DNA from: Cereibacter_A sp052244495
Lineage (GTDB): Bacteria > Pseudomonadota > Alphaproteobacteria > Rhodobacterales > Rhodobacteraceae
NCBI GenBank assembly: GCA_052244495.1
Contig: JBQPXH010000006.1
Strand: one strand, 5' to 3'
DNA: 64,000 bases
Shown: positions 53,175 through 62,194 of the stretch, in pieces
Numbering within the stretch: position 1 is the first letter of the stretch
Layout: each line of letters opens with the position of its first letter
Notes under the pieces: generated by a model
Database searches by the model: none
Seen by the model: the letters and a program-made list of their open reading frames with translations, nothing else
Told to the model about the DNA's origin: nothing
Program-made: the position numbers and the translations under genes

Positions 53175-53322
53175 CCGGACCGGCGCGGCAGGCGGAAAAG
53201 CGGCTCGCGGATGATACCGGCGCCTCGGCACGGCGCGGCGTGCGAAGCCGAGGGGCCTTGCCCCCGCATCCGCTGCCGCTATCATGCGCCGCCAGCCAGA
53301 GACGCGCCAGGAGAGTGCCCGA

Positions 53323-53502
53323 ATGACCACCGATGCCCCGGAAACCGTTGTCGTCTCGACCTGGAAGGTCGCCTGCGACGGAGGCGAGGGCGCGCTCGGC
53401 CATCCGCGCGTCTGGCTCTCGATCCCGCACGAAACCGGGTTCGTCGAATGCGGTTACTGCGATCGCCGCTTCATCCACGAGAGCTTCGCCGAAGCGAAGT
53501 GA
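53323..53502 (+). CDS. Small zinc-finger protein (NDUFS6-like)
   Basis: A 59-residue protein with a likely zinc site made of a Cys in KVACDG, a His in GHPRVWLSIP and the late CGYC pair (residues about 45-48). It matches the short alphaproteobacterial proteins related to the complex I zinc subunit NDUFS6. A role in respiratory complex I is known for the mitochondrial homologue but not shown here. The ATG at 53323 follows GGAGAG; the gene ends 46 bases before polA. Confidence 0.85.
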   Translation: MTTDAPETVVVSTWKVACDGGEGALGHPRVWLSIPHETGFVECGYCDRRFIHESFAEAK

Positions 53503-53548
53503 CCGCGAAGCCCTTCTCGGGGCGGCTGAACCATTCCGGGGAGGGACC

Positions 53549-56362
53549 ATGACCTTCGGCAAGGGCCACCATCTGCACCTGATCGACGGATCGGCCTTCA
53601 TCTTCCGGGCCTATCACGCGCTGCCGCCCCTCACGCGGAAATCCGACGGCCTGCCGGTCGGTGCGGTCGCAGGTTTCTGCAACATGCTGTTCCGCTATGT
53701 CGAGAACAACAAGGGCCCCGACGCGCCCACCCATGTCGCGGTGATCTTCGACCATTCGGCCAAGACCTTCCGCAACGAGATCTACCCGCTCTACAAGGCG
53801 CAGCGCCCCGAGCCGCCCGAGGATCTTCGCCCGCAGTTCCCGCTCACGCGCGAGGCGACGCGGGCCTTCAACATCGCCTGCATCGAGACCGAGGGGTTCG
53901 AGGCCGACGACATCATCGCCGCCCTGTCCTGCAAGGCGCGCGACGCGGGCGGATCGGTCACGATCCTGTCCTCGGACAAGGACCTGATGCAGCTCGTGGG
54001 CGACGGCGTCGAGATGCTCGACCCGATGAAGAACAAGCGCATCGGCCGCGACGAGGTGTTCGAGAAGTTCGGCGTCTACCCCGAGCGCGTGGTGGACGTT
54101 CAGGCGCTGGCGGGCGATTCCATTGACAACGTGCCGGGCGCCCCGGGCATCGGGATCAAGACCGCGGCGCTCCTGATCCAGGAATATGGCGACCTCGAGA
54201 CCCTGCTTTCGCGGGCGGGAGAGATCAAGCAGCCCAAGCGCCGGGCCGCCATCGAGGACAACGCCGAGCAGATCCGCGTCTCCAGGCGGCTGGTCGAACT
54301 CGACTGCAGCACGCCGCTCGACTTCACCCTCGAGGATCTCGAGGTGCGCCTGCCGGTGGCCGACGACCTTCTGGGCTTCCTCAACCGGATGGAATTCCGC
54401 ACCCTGACGAAGCGGGTGGCAGAGAGCCTGAAGGTCGAGCCGCCGCCTGCGCCCACGGCCTTCGTCGTCCAGAACGAGAGCGTGGACGAGATCGTCGAGC
54501 AGATCGACGCGGCCCTGCCCTTCGACACGGCGAGCTACCAGTGCGTCCGCGACGCCGAGGCACTGGCGGCCTGGATCGCCCGCATCCGCGAGGTGGGTCA
54601 CGTCGCCGTCGATACCGAGACCACCGACCTCGACGAGATGCGCGCGGACCTCGTGGGGATCTCGCTCTGCGTCGAGGCGGGCAAGGCCTGCTACATCCCG
54701 CTGGGGCATCGGCAGGGCGGCGGCGATCTCTTCGGCGGATCCGACCTCGCAGCCGACCAGATCCCGCTCGATCTCGCGCTCTCCATGCTGAAGCCGGTGC
54801 TCGAGGATGACGCGATCCTCAAGATCGGCCAGAACATGAAGTACGATGCGAAGATCTTCGCGCGCCACGGCATCCGCGTCGCTCCGATCGACGACACGAT
54901 GCTCATGTCCTACGCCATGCACGCAGGCCGGCACGGCCACGGGATGGACGAACTCTGCGACACGTATCTCGGGCACAAGCCCATCGCGATCAAGACGCTG
55001 CTGGGTTCGGGCAAGGCGCAGATCACCTTCGACCGCGTGCCGGTCGATCAGGCCGTCTGCTACGCCGCCGAGGATGCGGACGTCACCCTGCGGCTGTGGA
55101 AGCTGTTCAAGCCCCAGCTTCACCGCGCACGGGTGACGACCGTGTACGAGACACTGGAACGCCCGCTGGTGCCCGTTCTCGCCGACATGGAGATGGCGGG
55201 GGTGCAGGTCGACCGCGACACGCTCTCGCGCATGTCGAATGCCTTCGCGCAGAAGATGGCGGGGCTAGAGGCCGAGATCCACGAGCTTGCGGGCGGGCCG
55301 TTCAACGTCGGATCGCCGAAGCAGCTGGGCGAGATCCTGTTCGAGCGGATGAGCCTGCCGGGCGGGGTCAAGGGCAAGAACGGCGCCTGGGGCACCGGGG
55401 CGGACATCCTCGAGGACCTCGCGGCCGAGGGACACGACCTGCCGGCGCGGGTGCTCGACTGGCGGCAGCTCTCGAAGCTTAAATCCACCTATACCGACGC
55501 ACTGCAGGAACACATCCACCCCGAGACGGGGCGGGTTCACACCTCTTATTCCATCGCCGGGGCGAATACCGGGCGTCTCGCCTCGACCGACCCGAACCTC
55601 CAGAACATCCCGGTTCGCACCGAGGAAGGCCGCCGCATCCGCGAGGCCTTCGTGGCACCGCCGGGCAAGGTGCTGGTCAGTCTCGACTATTCACAGATCG
55701 AGCTGCGAATCCTCGCCCATATCGCCGACATCCCGGCGCTGAAGCAGGCCTTCCGCGAAGGGCACGACATCCACGCCATGACGGCCTCCGAGATGTTCAA
55801 CGTGCCGCTGGAAGGCATGGACCCGATGGTGCGGCGGCAGGCGAAGGCCATCAATTTCGGCGTGATCTACGGGATCTCTGGCTTCGGCCTCGCGCGGAAC
55901 CTCCGCATCCCGCGCGCCGATGCGCAGGGGTTCATCGACCGCTATTTCGAGCGCTTCCCCGGCATCCGCAGCTACATGGACGAGACAATCGCCTTCGCGA
56001 AGGCGAACGGTCATGTGGAAACCCTGTTCGGTCGAAAGATCAACACGCCGGAGATCAACGCGAAGGGCCCGGGCGCGGGCTTTGCCCGGCGGGCCGCGAT
56101 CAATGCGCCGATTCAGGGAACTGCGGCGGACGTCATCCGTCGCGCCATGATCCGGATGCCGAAGGCGATACAAGGGATGCCCGCGACCATGCTCCTGCAG
56201 GTTCACGACGAACTGTTGTTCGAAGTGGCCGAGGATGCCGTGGATCCGCTGATCGAGCGTGTGCGCGAGGTCATGGAGGGGGCGGCCGAGCCCGCGGTGA
56301 AGCTGACCGTTCCGCTGATCGTCGATGCGGGCCAAGGACCGAACTGGGCCGCAGCCCACTGA
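53549..56362 (+). CDS. polA: DNA polymerase I
   Basis: A 937-residue polymerase with all three domains: 5'-3' exonuclease (1-300, with LIDGSAFIFRAYHALPPL and TVTILSSDKDLMQL-like sequence), a 3'-5' exonuclease whose DTETTDLDEM motif is intact (about 358-367), and the polymerase domain (DYSQIELRILAHI, RRQAKAINFGVIYGISGFGL and LLQVHDELLFE). It is complete and normal in length. The ATG at 53549 has GGGAGGGACC in front. Confidence 0.97.
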   Translation: MTFGKGHHLHLIDGSAFIFRAYHALPPLTRKSDGLPVGAVAGFCNMLFRYVENNKGPDAPTHVAVIFDHSAKTFRNEIYPLYKAQRPEPPEDLRPQFPLTREATRAFNIACIETEGFEADDIIAALSCKARDAGGSVTILSSDKDLMQLVGDGVEMLDPMKNKRIGRDEVFEKFGVYPERVVDVQALAGDSIDNVPGAPGIGIKTAALLIQEYGDLETLLSRAGEIKQPKRRAAIEDNAEQIRVSRRLVELDCSTPLDFTLEDLEVRLPVADDLLGFLNRMEFRTLTKRVAESLKVEPPPAPTAFVVQNESVDEIVEQIDAALPFDTASYQCVRDAEALAAWIARIREVGHVAVDTETTDLDEMRADLVGISLCVEAGKACYIPLGHRQGGGDLFGGSDLAADQIPLDLALSMLKPVLEDDAILKIGQNMKYDAKIFARHGIRVAPIDDTMLMSYAMHAGRHGHGMDELCDTYLGHKPIAIKTLLGSGKAQITFDRVPVDQAVCYAAEDADVTLRLWKLFKPQLHRARVTTVYETLERPLVPVLADMEMAGVQVDRDTLSRMSNAFAQKMAGLEAEIHELAGGPFNVGSPKQLGEILFERMSLPGGVKGKNGAWGTGADILEDLAAEGHDLPARVLDWRQLSKLKSTYTDALQEHIHPETGRVHTSYSIAGANTGRLASTDPNLQNIPVRTEEGRRIREAFVAPPGKVLVSLDYSQIELRILAHIADIPALKQAFREGHDIHAMTASEMFNVPLEGMDPMVRRQAKAINFGVIYGISGFGLARNLRIPRADAQGFIDRYFERFPGIRSYMDETIAFAKANGHVETLFGRKINTPEINAKGPGAGFARRAAINAPIQGTAADVIRRAMIRMPKAIQGMPATMLLQVHDELLFEVAEDAVDPLIERVREVMEGAAEPAVKLTVPLIVDAGQGPNWAAAH

Positions 56363-56405
56363 GCGGGCTGGCTCATCCTGACATTCGGTCAGCAAACCGC
56401 GCGAC

Positions 56406-56446
56406 ATTGCCCATCCGCGGGACGGCCCGCGTTCGTCCCGTGCAAT
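56406..56446. terminator. Imperfect hairpin between polA and the HIT gene
   Basis: Inner CGGGACG/CGTCCCG stem (56418-56424 with 56434-56440) inside outer ATTGC/GCAAT arms, between convergent genes. Confidence 0.35.
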
Positions 56447-56507
56447 CAGGAATGGCCGGCCATCCGGACAAGGCGCGGCGCAGGACACCCGCGCCGGCGT
56501 CGGCCGG

Positions 56508-56891
56508 TCAGTCGCGATGCGACAGCATCGGGCCGAGCGGCCGGCCCGCAAGGATGTGCATGTGGTAGTGCGGCACCTCCTGCACCGCATCCAGACCCGC
56601 ATTCGAGATGGTGCGATATCCCGCGCCCTCCGCACCGGGACTGATGCCGAGATCCGCGCAGACGCGGGCGGCGGTGCGGTGGAAATCGACGATCTCCTCG
56701 GCGCTGGCTTCGGCGGCGAAATGGTCGAAGCAGACATAGGCGCCCTTGGGGATCACGAGCACATGATGCGGCGTCTGCGGCCGGATGTCCCGGAACGCAA
56801 GCGTATGTTCGGTTTCGAGAACCGTGTCGTTCGGGATCTCTCCGCGCAGGATGCGGGCGAAGATGTTCTGCGGGTCGTAGTCATGGGCCAT
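56508..56891 (-). CDS. hinT: HIT-family nucleotide hydrolase (HinT type)
   Basis: A 127-residue histidine-triad protein with the active-site VPHYHMHILAGRPLG (HxHxH) near residue 107 and the family start IFARILRGEIPNDTVLE. HinT enzymes hydrolyse adenosine phosphoramidates. Its ATG is three bases behind the stop of the glycosyltransferase gene, so it is co-transcribed with it. Confidence 0.93.
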   Translation of the reverse strand: MAHDYDPQNIFARILRGEIPNDTVLETEHTLAFRDIRPQTPHHVLVIPKGAYVCFDHFAAEASAEEIVDFHRTAARVCADLGISPGAEGAGYRTISNAGLDAVQEVPHYHMHILAGRPLGPMLSHRD

Positions 56892-56894
56892 GGG

Positions 56895-58472
56895 TCAATC
56901 CACGAATAGATAGTCGGTGGTGGCGATCTCTTCCGCCTGAGCCTCGGGGATACCGAGGAACTCCGCAAGGGGGCGCGTGTTTTCCGCAGCGCCCGCGCGC
57001 TCGCGGATCCGGTACATCCGGCGGAAGCCCGTGTCGCGGATCCGGTCGCTCTCGAAGCGGATGTCGTGGCGGATGGTGGGCAGCAGCCTCCCGATCACCT
57101 CTGCGGACGTGGCCTCTCCCGCAAGACCTATCCGCCGCGCATGGCCGGTCAGGTAGTCGTCCGAGAAGTCGCATTCGATCTCGAGCAACCGCGTATCGCA
57201 GCGGTCGGCGTCGAGATCCTGCATCAGATCGAGGCTCGCCGGATCGATGCAGATCACCAGCCGGTCGCTCTGCCAGGTGTCGAACAGCATCCGCAGCAGG
57301 GCGCGGCGGTGCCTCGTCCGCTTGGCAAGCGTCTTCTGGATCCCGCCGAGGTCGGGCAGCGGCGTGCCCGCCTCGTCGAAGAGGTAATGCACGCCGGGCA
57401 TTCCGGTCACTGCCTGCACGCGATCGACGAGCCGTTTCGCTACATGCCACTTCTTGCAGGTGACCATCATCAGCACGCGCTCGCGACCAAGGCTCGATTC
57501 CGTCTCCCAGAACCGCGGGGCGAAGCGGCGTCCCACGCGCCCTCGTCCGGTCAGGAAGGCATGCAGCCTGCGTCCCTCGTTCGAGGCGGTCAGTCGCAGC
57601 CCCTGTTCCAGATACAGCCGGCCCAGCCGTTCCTTCAGCTCCGTCGCCTCGGGCGAGATCTTGCGGGCGAAAAGGTAATCCTGGCCGAGCAGCAGGTCGT
57701 AGTGGTCGTTGTAGAAGGTCACCGGCATTCCGTAGTCGGTGAACATCAGGAAGGTCAGCGTCCGGCACCGGATCTCGGTTTCCGGAACGAGGTGGCGCAC
57801 GAGGGTCTGGAAGAAGGTCTCGTCGGGGATCCAGGTGGTGCGGAAGAAGCGGACCACGTCCGGCCGCCTGCCGCAGAAGGCAAGCACAGCTTCTACCGTC
57901 CGGCGGCGCAGGCACCACCACTGGCTGCCGATCTGGATCCGGAGATCCGCCGGGATCGCGCGCCGCAGGCCCAGGCGCTTCTGCAGCCCGAGGATCGCGT
58001 AGAACAGGTCAGGCCGCGCGCGCTCGTTGGTGAAATGGCGGTAGATCAGACGCTCTTCCTTGATGCCGGTCCGGATCCAGTCCGAGCGGAAGAAGTCGAA
58101 GCTCTCGATATGGTCGGCATCATCGCGGTCGAGCCAGTGGTGGACATGCTCCGCCGGCTTGATGGGCATGCAGTCGCCCGACAGCATGTAGAGATGCGTC
58201 GCGCGCGGAAAGGCCGAGAGCGCCGCCCTCACCGCCTCCAGCGTGGCCGCAACGAGACTCCACTCGCCCCAACCGCATTTCACACGCCGCTTGGCGAAGG
58301 TGACCGAGGCATCGTCTGAGAGCGCTTCGCGGATCCGGTCATGTGCGGCACGAGGGGCGCGGGCATCGAAGTGGATCGAGACGTAATCCCCTGCCGAGGT
58401 GAGCCGCCGGGCCTGGGCAATGACGCCCTCGGGATCCTTGTGACACAAGAGGATGTAGGCGATCCTCGCCAT
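56895..58472 (-). CDS. Core-2/I-branching-type glycosyltransferase with extra C-terminal domain
   Basis: A 525-residue protein. The first 280 residues match the Core-2/I-branching N-acetylglucosaminyltransferase family (GT14): AYILLCHKDPEGV at the start, VKCGWGEWSLVAATLEAV, HLYMLSGDCMPIKP and GSQWWCLRR. The C-terminal 240 residues, with MMVTCKKWHVAKRLVDRVQ and HYLFDEAGT, are not a domain I recognise. The ATG at 58472 starts the family's first strand; the frame is open upstream to 58565. It is divergent from a sulfotransferase gene. Confidence 0.85.
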   Translation of the reverse strand: MARIAYILLCHKDPEGVIAQARRLTSAGDYVSIHFDARAPRAAHDRIREALSDDASVTFAKRRVKCGWGEWSLVAATLEAVRAALSAFPRATHLYMLSGDCMPIKPAEHVHHWLDRDDADHIESFDFFRSDWIRTGIKEERLIYRHFTNERARPDLFYAILGLQKRLGLRRAIPADLRIQIGSQWWCLRRRTVEAVLAFCGRRPDVVRFFRTTWIPDETFFQTLVRHLVPETEIRCRTLTFLMFTDYGMPVTFYNDHYDLLLGQDYLFARKISPEATELKERLGRLYLEQGLRLTASNEGRRLHAFLTGRGRVGRRFAPRFWETESSLGRERVLMMVTCKKWHVAKRLVDRVQAVTGMPGVHYLFDEAGTPLPDLGGIQKTLAKRTRHRRALLRMLFDTWQSDRLVICIDPASLDLMQDLDADRCDTRLLEIECDFSDDYLTGHARRIGLAGEATSAEVIGRLLPTIRHDIRFESDRIRDTGFRRMYRIRERAGAAENTRPLAEFLGIPEAQAEEIATTDYLFVD

Positions 58473-58582
58473 CGTTGCAGCCTGTCCGCCATCTGCTCCC
58501 CGACCTTCTAGAACCGCCGCCCGGTCATTGAAAAGCAATAAATAACCTGCTTTCTGTGGGCACACCCCGCAGAGGAGCGACC

Positions 58583-59401
58583 ATGGGTTTCCCCGGCACC
58601 TGGATGACCGAGAGCGAGAGCCTCGTCTATCGAGTCGTCCCGAAATGCGCCTGCTCGACCATCGGGCAGATCATGTTCTATTCCGATCATGGACGCTTCT
58701 TCGACGGCGACATCCACGATGCCACGGCCGGGCTGCACAAGTGGGCACAGGAAGCCAGCCAGCCGCTCATCACCGCGAACGTGAAGGCGCACCGTTCGCC
58801 GTCCTTCACCTGCGTTCGCAATCCCTACAGCCGCATCCTGTCGTCCTTCTTCGACAAGATCTGCGGCATCCAGAGGAACGGCCGACGCTACCGCGGCAAT
58901 CTGGTGCCGCTGATCATCCAGAAGTACGGGATCGAGGTCGGGGGGGACGACGGCAAGCAGGAGTTCGACCAGATCGCCAGCTTCCGCCGCTTCCTTCTCT
59001 TCGTGCGCGACACGATCCGCTGGAAGAAGCCGATGGAGGCAGACATCCACTGGTCGGCCATGTCGGGCCACATCTCCACCTTCATCGTGAACGGCGGGCG
59101 CTACGACTCGATCTTCTTCACGGAACGGTTCAACGAGGGGATGCAGTCGGTGCTCGACCGCGCGCAGCTGACCCATCCGGTCGATCTCGCGGCCATCCCC
59201 CGCTTCAACGAGAGCGAGGGGCACGGTCCCGCCCGCGCCCATCCGGTCGAGGCCTATTTCGACGACCTCTCGATGCACCTGATGTGGGAGGTCTACCGGA
59301 AGGACTTCCAGCTTTTCCGCTACGACTTCGACAATCCGGCCAACAGGATGCCCAAGGGCGAGGTCGACCTGGCCGAGGTGCACGCCAAACTGGGCGACTG
59401 A
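58583..59401 (+). CDS. Sulfotransferase family 2 protein (carbohydrate sulfotransferase-like)
   Basis: A 272-residue cytoplasmic sulfotransferase. The PAPS 5'-phosphosulfate loop is PKCACSTI at 20-27 and the 3'-phosphate site CVRNPYSRILSSFFDK at 77-92. It should transfer sulfate from PAPS to a sugar. The ATG at 58583 follows AGAGGAG. It is divergent from a branching glycosyltransferase with 110 bases between, so both may modify the same surface glycan, which is inferred. Confidence 0.88.
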   Translation: MGFPGTWMTESESLVYRVVPKCACSTIGQIMFYSDHGRFFDGDIHDATAGLHKWAQEASQPLITANVKAHRSPSFTCVRNPYSRILSSFFDKICGIQRNGRRYRGNLVPLIIQKYGIEVGGDDGKQEFDQIASFRRFLLFVRDTIRWKKPMEADIHWSAMSGHISTFIVNGGRYDSIFFTERFNEGMQSVLDRAQLTHPVDLAAIPRFNESEGHGPARAHPVEAYFDDLSMHLMWEVYRKDFQLFRYDFDNPANRMPKGEVDLAEVHAKLGD

Positions 59402-59422
59402 GCCGGCCTCGTCCGCGGCAGC

Positions 59423-59464
59423 GGCGCGCGGCGACGGCCCCGGAGGGGCTTTGAGCCGCGCGCC
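59423..59464. terminator. Nested hairpin between the sulfotransferase and PfkB kinase genes
   Basis: Ten-base outer stem GGCGCGCGGC/GCCGCGCGCC enclosing an inner GCCCC/GGGGC hairpin, between convergent genes. Confidence 0.5.
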
Positions 59465-59485
59465 ACCGCCCGCCCTGTCCGCCGA

Positions 59486-60478
59486 TCAGAGAACGCCATG
59501 CGTCCGGAACAGGGCGCGCAGGTCCGCCTCGGGCCGTGCCCCGATATGCGAGATCACCTCCGAGGCAGCGATGCAGCCCATCCGGCCGGCGGTCTCGTAG
59601 CCGTGGCCATTCGTCAGCCCCCAGAGGAAGGCGCCGGCGAAGAGGTCTCCCGCTCCGGTTGCGTCAACGATCTGCGTCGGGATCGCGGGCACGTGCCAGT
59701 GCTGCCCCTCGGCGAGGACATGGGCGCCCTTCTCGCTCTCCGTGCAGGCGACGATCGCCACCTCGGCCGCCGCAGCCTTCAGCGCCTCCGCGAAATCCTC
59801 GGTCTGATACATCGACAGGATCTCGGCCCGGTTCGCGAAGAGCAGATCCACGTCCTCGCGGATCATCCGGCGGAAGGCGTCGCGGTGCCGCTCGACGCAG
59901 AACGGGTCCGACAGGGTCAGCGACACGCGGCCGCCCGCGCCTCGGCAGGCCGCAATGGCCTTGGCGAAGGCCGCATGGCTCTCCGGCCCGTCGAAGCGGT
60001 AGCCTTCCAGATAGATCCACTCGGTGGAAGCCATCTGCGCCTCATCGATGTCGTCGGGCGTCAGGAACTCGGACCAGCCGAGATAGGTGTTCATCGACCG
60101 CTCGCCGTCGGGCGTCACCAGCACGATGCAGCGGCCGGTCTCCTGCTCGGATGCCGTCGGCGCGAGCGGCGTCTCGTAGACCGCGCCCTGCGCCCTCAGG
60201 TCGTGAGCGAAGATCGCACCGAGTTGGTCGTCGCAGACCTTTCCGACATAGGCGGTGCGCCCGCCCAGCTGGGCGATGCCGGCAATGGTATTGGCAGCCG
60301 AACCGCCCGAGATCTCCTGCGCCGGCCCGATCCGGCCATAGAGATCGACGGCGCGGCCCATGTCGATGAGCTGCATGATCCCCTTGCCGATGCCGTTCCC
60401 GTCGAGGAAGGCTTCATCGCAATGGGCGAGCACGTCGACCAGCGCATTGCCGATGCCGACGATCTGGAACTGTTTCAT
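59486..60478 (-). CDS. PfkB-family carbohydrate/adenosine kinase
   Basis: A 330-residue PfkB/ribokinase-type kinase with the start VVGIGNALVDVLAH-like sequence (residues 5-18), the GGSAANTIAGIAQLGG site near 60, and the C-terminal DATGAGDLFAGAF with the catalytic Asp. The form with this start resembles alphaproteobacterial adenosine kinase-like proteins. The ATG at 60478 overlaps the nth stop in ATGA, so nth and this gene are coupled. Confidence 0.85.
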   Translation of the reverse strand: MKQFQIVGIGNALVDVLAHCDEAFLDGNGIGKGIMQLIDMGRAVDLYGRIGPAQEISGGSAANTIAGIAQLGGRTAYVGKVCDDQLGAIFAHDLRAQGAVYETPLAPTASEQETGRCIVLVTPDGERSMNTYLGWSEFLTPDDIDEAQMASTEWIYLEGYRFDGPESHAAFAKAIAACRGAGGRVSLTLSDPFCVERHRDAFRRMIREDVDLLFANRAEILSMYQTEDFAEALKAAAAEVAIVACTESEKGAHVLAEGQHWHVPAIPTQIVDATGAGDLFAGAFLWGLTNGHGYETAGRMGCIAASEVISHIGARPEADLRALFRTHGVL

Positions 60479-61119
60479 GCCGTCTTTTCCTCGTAAGGGC
60501 AGAGATCGCGGATCGGGCAGATGCCGCATCTGGGTTTGCGCGCGACGCAGATATAGCGGCCGTGCAGGATGAGCCAGTGATGCGCGTGTAGCGCGAAGGG
60601 CGCGGGCACATGATCCTCGAGCGCGCGCTCCACCGCCTCGACATCGCGGCCGGGGGCGATGCCGGTGCGGTTGGCCACGCGGAAGATATGGGTGTCGACC
60701 GCCATCGCTGGCTGGTGGAACCACATGTTCAGCACCACATTCGCCGTCTTCCGCCCCACTCCGGGCAGGGATTGCAGCGCCGCGCGCGACGAGGGCACCT
60801 CGCCGCCGTAGTGGTCGACCAGCAGCTTGCTCAATGCGATGACGTTTCTTGCCTTGTTGCGGTAGAGGCCGATCGTGCGGATATGCTCGGTCAGCCCCTC
60901 CTCACCCAGGTCCAGCATCTGCTGCGGCGTGGTCACCCGCGCAAAGAGCGCCCGCGTGGCCTTGTTCACCCCGGCATCCGTCGCCTGCGCCGAAAGCGCC
61001 ACCGCGACGAGCAGAGTATAGGCATTCACATGCTCGAGCTCGCCCTTCGGCTCCGCCTCCAGCGCATGGAGGCGGGTGAAGATCTCGTGGATCGTGCGGT
61101 AGTCGAGTTGGCGCGCCAT
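60475..61119 (-). CDS. nth: Endonuclease III
   Basis: A 214-residue DNA glycosylase/AP lyase for oxidised pyrimidines. The helix-hairpin-helix LPGVGRKTANVVLN carries the catalytic Lys, AVDTHIFRVANRTG the Asp, and CVARKPRCGICPIRDLC the four cluster cysteines (C-X6-C-X2-C-X5-C). It is complete and first in a two-gene unit with the kinase. Confidence 0.97.
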   Translation of the reverse strand: MARQLDYRTIHEIFTRLHALEAEPKGELEHVNAYTLLVAVALSAQATDAGVNKATRALFARVTTPQQMLDLGEEGLTEHIRTIGLYRNKARNVIALSKLLVDHYGGEVPSSRAALQSLPGVGRKTANVVLNMWFHQPAMAVDTHIFRVANRTGIAPGRDVEAVERALEDHVPAPFALHAHHWLILHGRYICVARKPRCGICPIRDLCPYEEKTA

Positions 61120-61232
61120 CGGCGGAAGCTATGCCCGAGGGCCGGGCGCAGGGCAAGCGAAGCCGCAGGAATCGGGTCGCGGCGGCCGGTCGCGGCGGCT
61201 AGGGTCCACAGGACAGTTCCGGAGGAGCCGCA

Positions 61233-62081
61233 ATGACCGACAGCCTCGCCGCCGAGCGCCCCGCCTACCACTATTCCGTCATCGCCCGCGCCCTGGCCGA
61301 GATCGACGCGGGCGGCCCCGCCCTCCCGCTCGAGGATCTGGCGGCGCGGATCGGCCTCAGCCCGGCACATTTCCAGCGCATCTTCTCGCAGTGGGTGGGT
61401 GTCTCGCCCAAGCGCTACCAGCAGTATCTCGCGCTCGACCACGCGCGCCGCCTGCTGGCCGAACGCTTCACCGTGCTCGACACTGCCCTCGCCACGGGGC
61501 TCTCGGGGCCGGGACGACTCCACGACCTCTTCCTGCGGTGGGAGGCGATGAGCCCCGGCGACTTCGCCCGCGCGGGCGAGGGGCTCGAGATCCGCTGGGG
61601 CTGCTTTCCCTCTCCCTTCGGCGAAGCGCTGGTGATGGCCACGTCGCGCGGCATCTGCGGCCTCGCCTTCTGCGCCGAGACCGGCCGGGAAGCGGCCCTC
61701 GCCGACCTCATGGGCCGCTGGCCCGCCGCCCGGTTCATCGAGGATCCCGGCGCGGTGGCACCGATGTCCGAGGCAGCCTTCGGTGGGGGCGGCGCGGCGC
61801 TCCACCTGATTGGTGCTCCGTTCCAGATCAAGGTCTGGGAGGCGCTGCTTCGCGTCCCGTCCGGCCATGTCACGACCTACTCGCAGATCGCGCAGGCCAT
61901 CGGCCATCCCGCCGCCGTGCGCGCGGTGGGCACCGCCGTCGGCCGCAATCCGATCTCGTTCCTGATCCCCTGCCACCGCGCGCTGCGCAAGTCCGGCGGC
62001 CTCGGCGGCTATCACTGGGGTCTTCCTGTCAAGCGCGCCATGCTGGCCTGGGAAGCGGCACGGACAGACGCAATCGCGTGA
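61233..62081 (+). CDS. Ada-like protein: AraC-type HTH fused to O6-methylguanine-DNA methyltransferase
   Basis: A 282-residue protein with an AraC-type DNA-binding region (about 30-105: LEDLAARIGLSPAHFQRIFSQWVGVSPKRY) followed by a methyltransferase domain (about 115-275) with the active-site PCHR (FLIPCHRALRKSGGLGGYHWG). The N-terminal zinc domain that in E. coli Ada accepts methyl groups from phosphotriesters is missing, so control by methylation is unlikely to work as in E. coli. It repairs O6-alkylguanine. It is divergent from nth. Confidence 0.92.
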   Translation: MTDSLAAERPAYHYSVIARALAEIDAGGPALPLEDLAARIGLSPAHFQRIFSQWVGVSPKRYQQYLALDHARRLLAERFTVLDTALATGLSGPGRLHDLFLRWEAMSPGDFARAGEGLEIRWGCFPSPFGEALVMATSRGICGLAFCAETGREAALADLMGRWPAARFIEDPGAVAPMSEAAFGGGGAALHLIGAPFQIKVWEALLRVPSGHVTTYSQIAQAIGHPAAVRAVGTAVGRNPISFLIPCHRALRKSGGLGGYHWGLPVKRAMLAWEAARTDAIA

Positions 62082-62095
62082 TCTCGGCAGCTTTT

Positions 62096-62112
62096 CGCCG
62101 CTTCGGGCGGCG
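62096..62112 (+). terminator. Hairpin after the Ada-like gene
   Basis: CGCCGC-ttcgg-GCGGCG, six-base stem 14 bases after the stop, preceded by TTTT. Confidence 0.4.
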
Positions 62113-62194
62113 GAGCCTCTCCTCGGTTCCAAGCTTGTGCGATATGCAGGGACGCACCCGATATCGGGAGCCAAGGACAAATCGTGAGGCGGCA

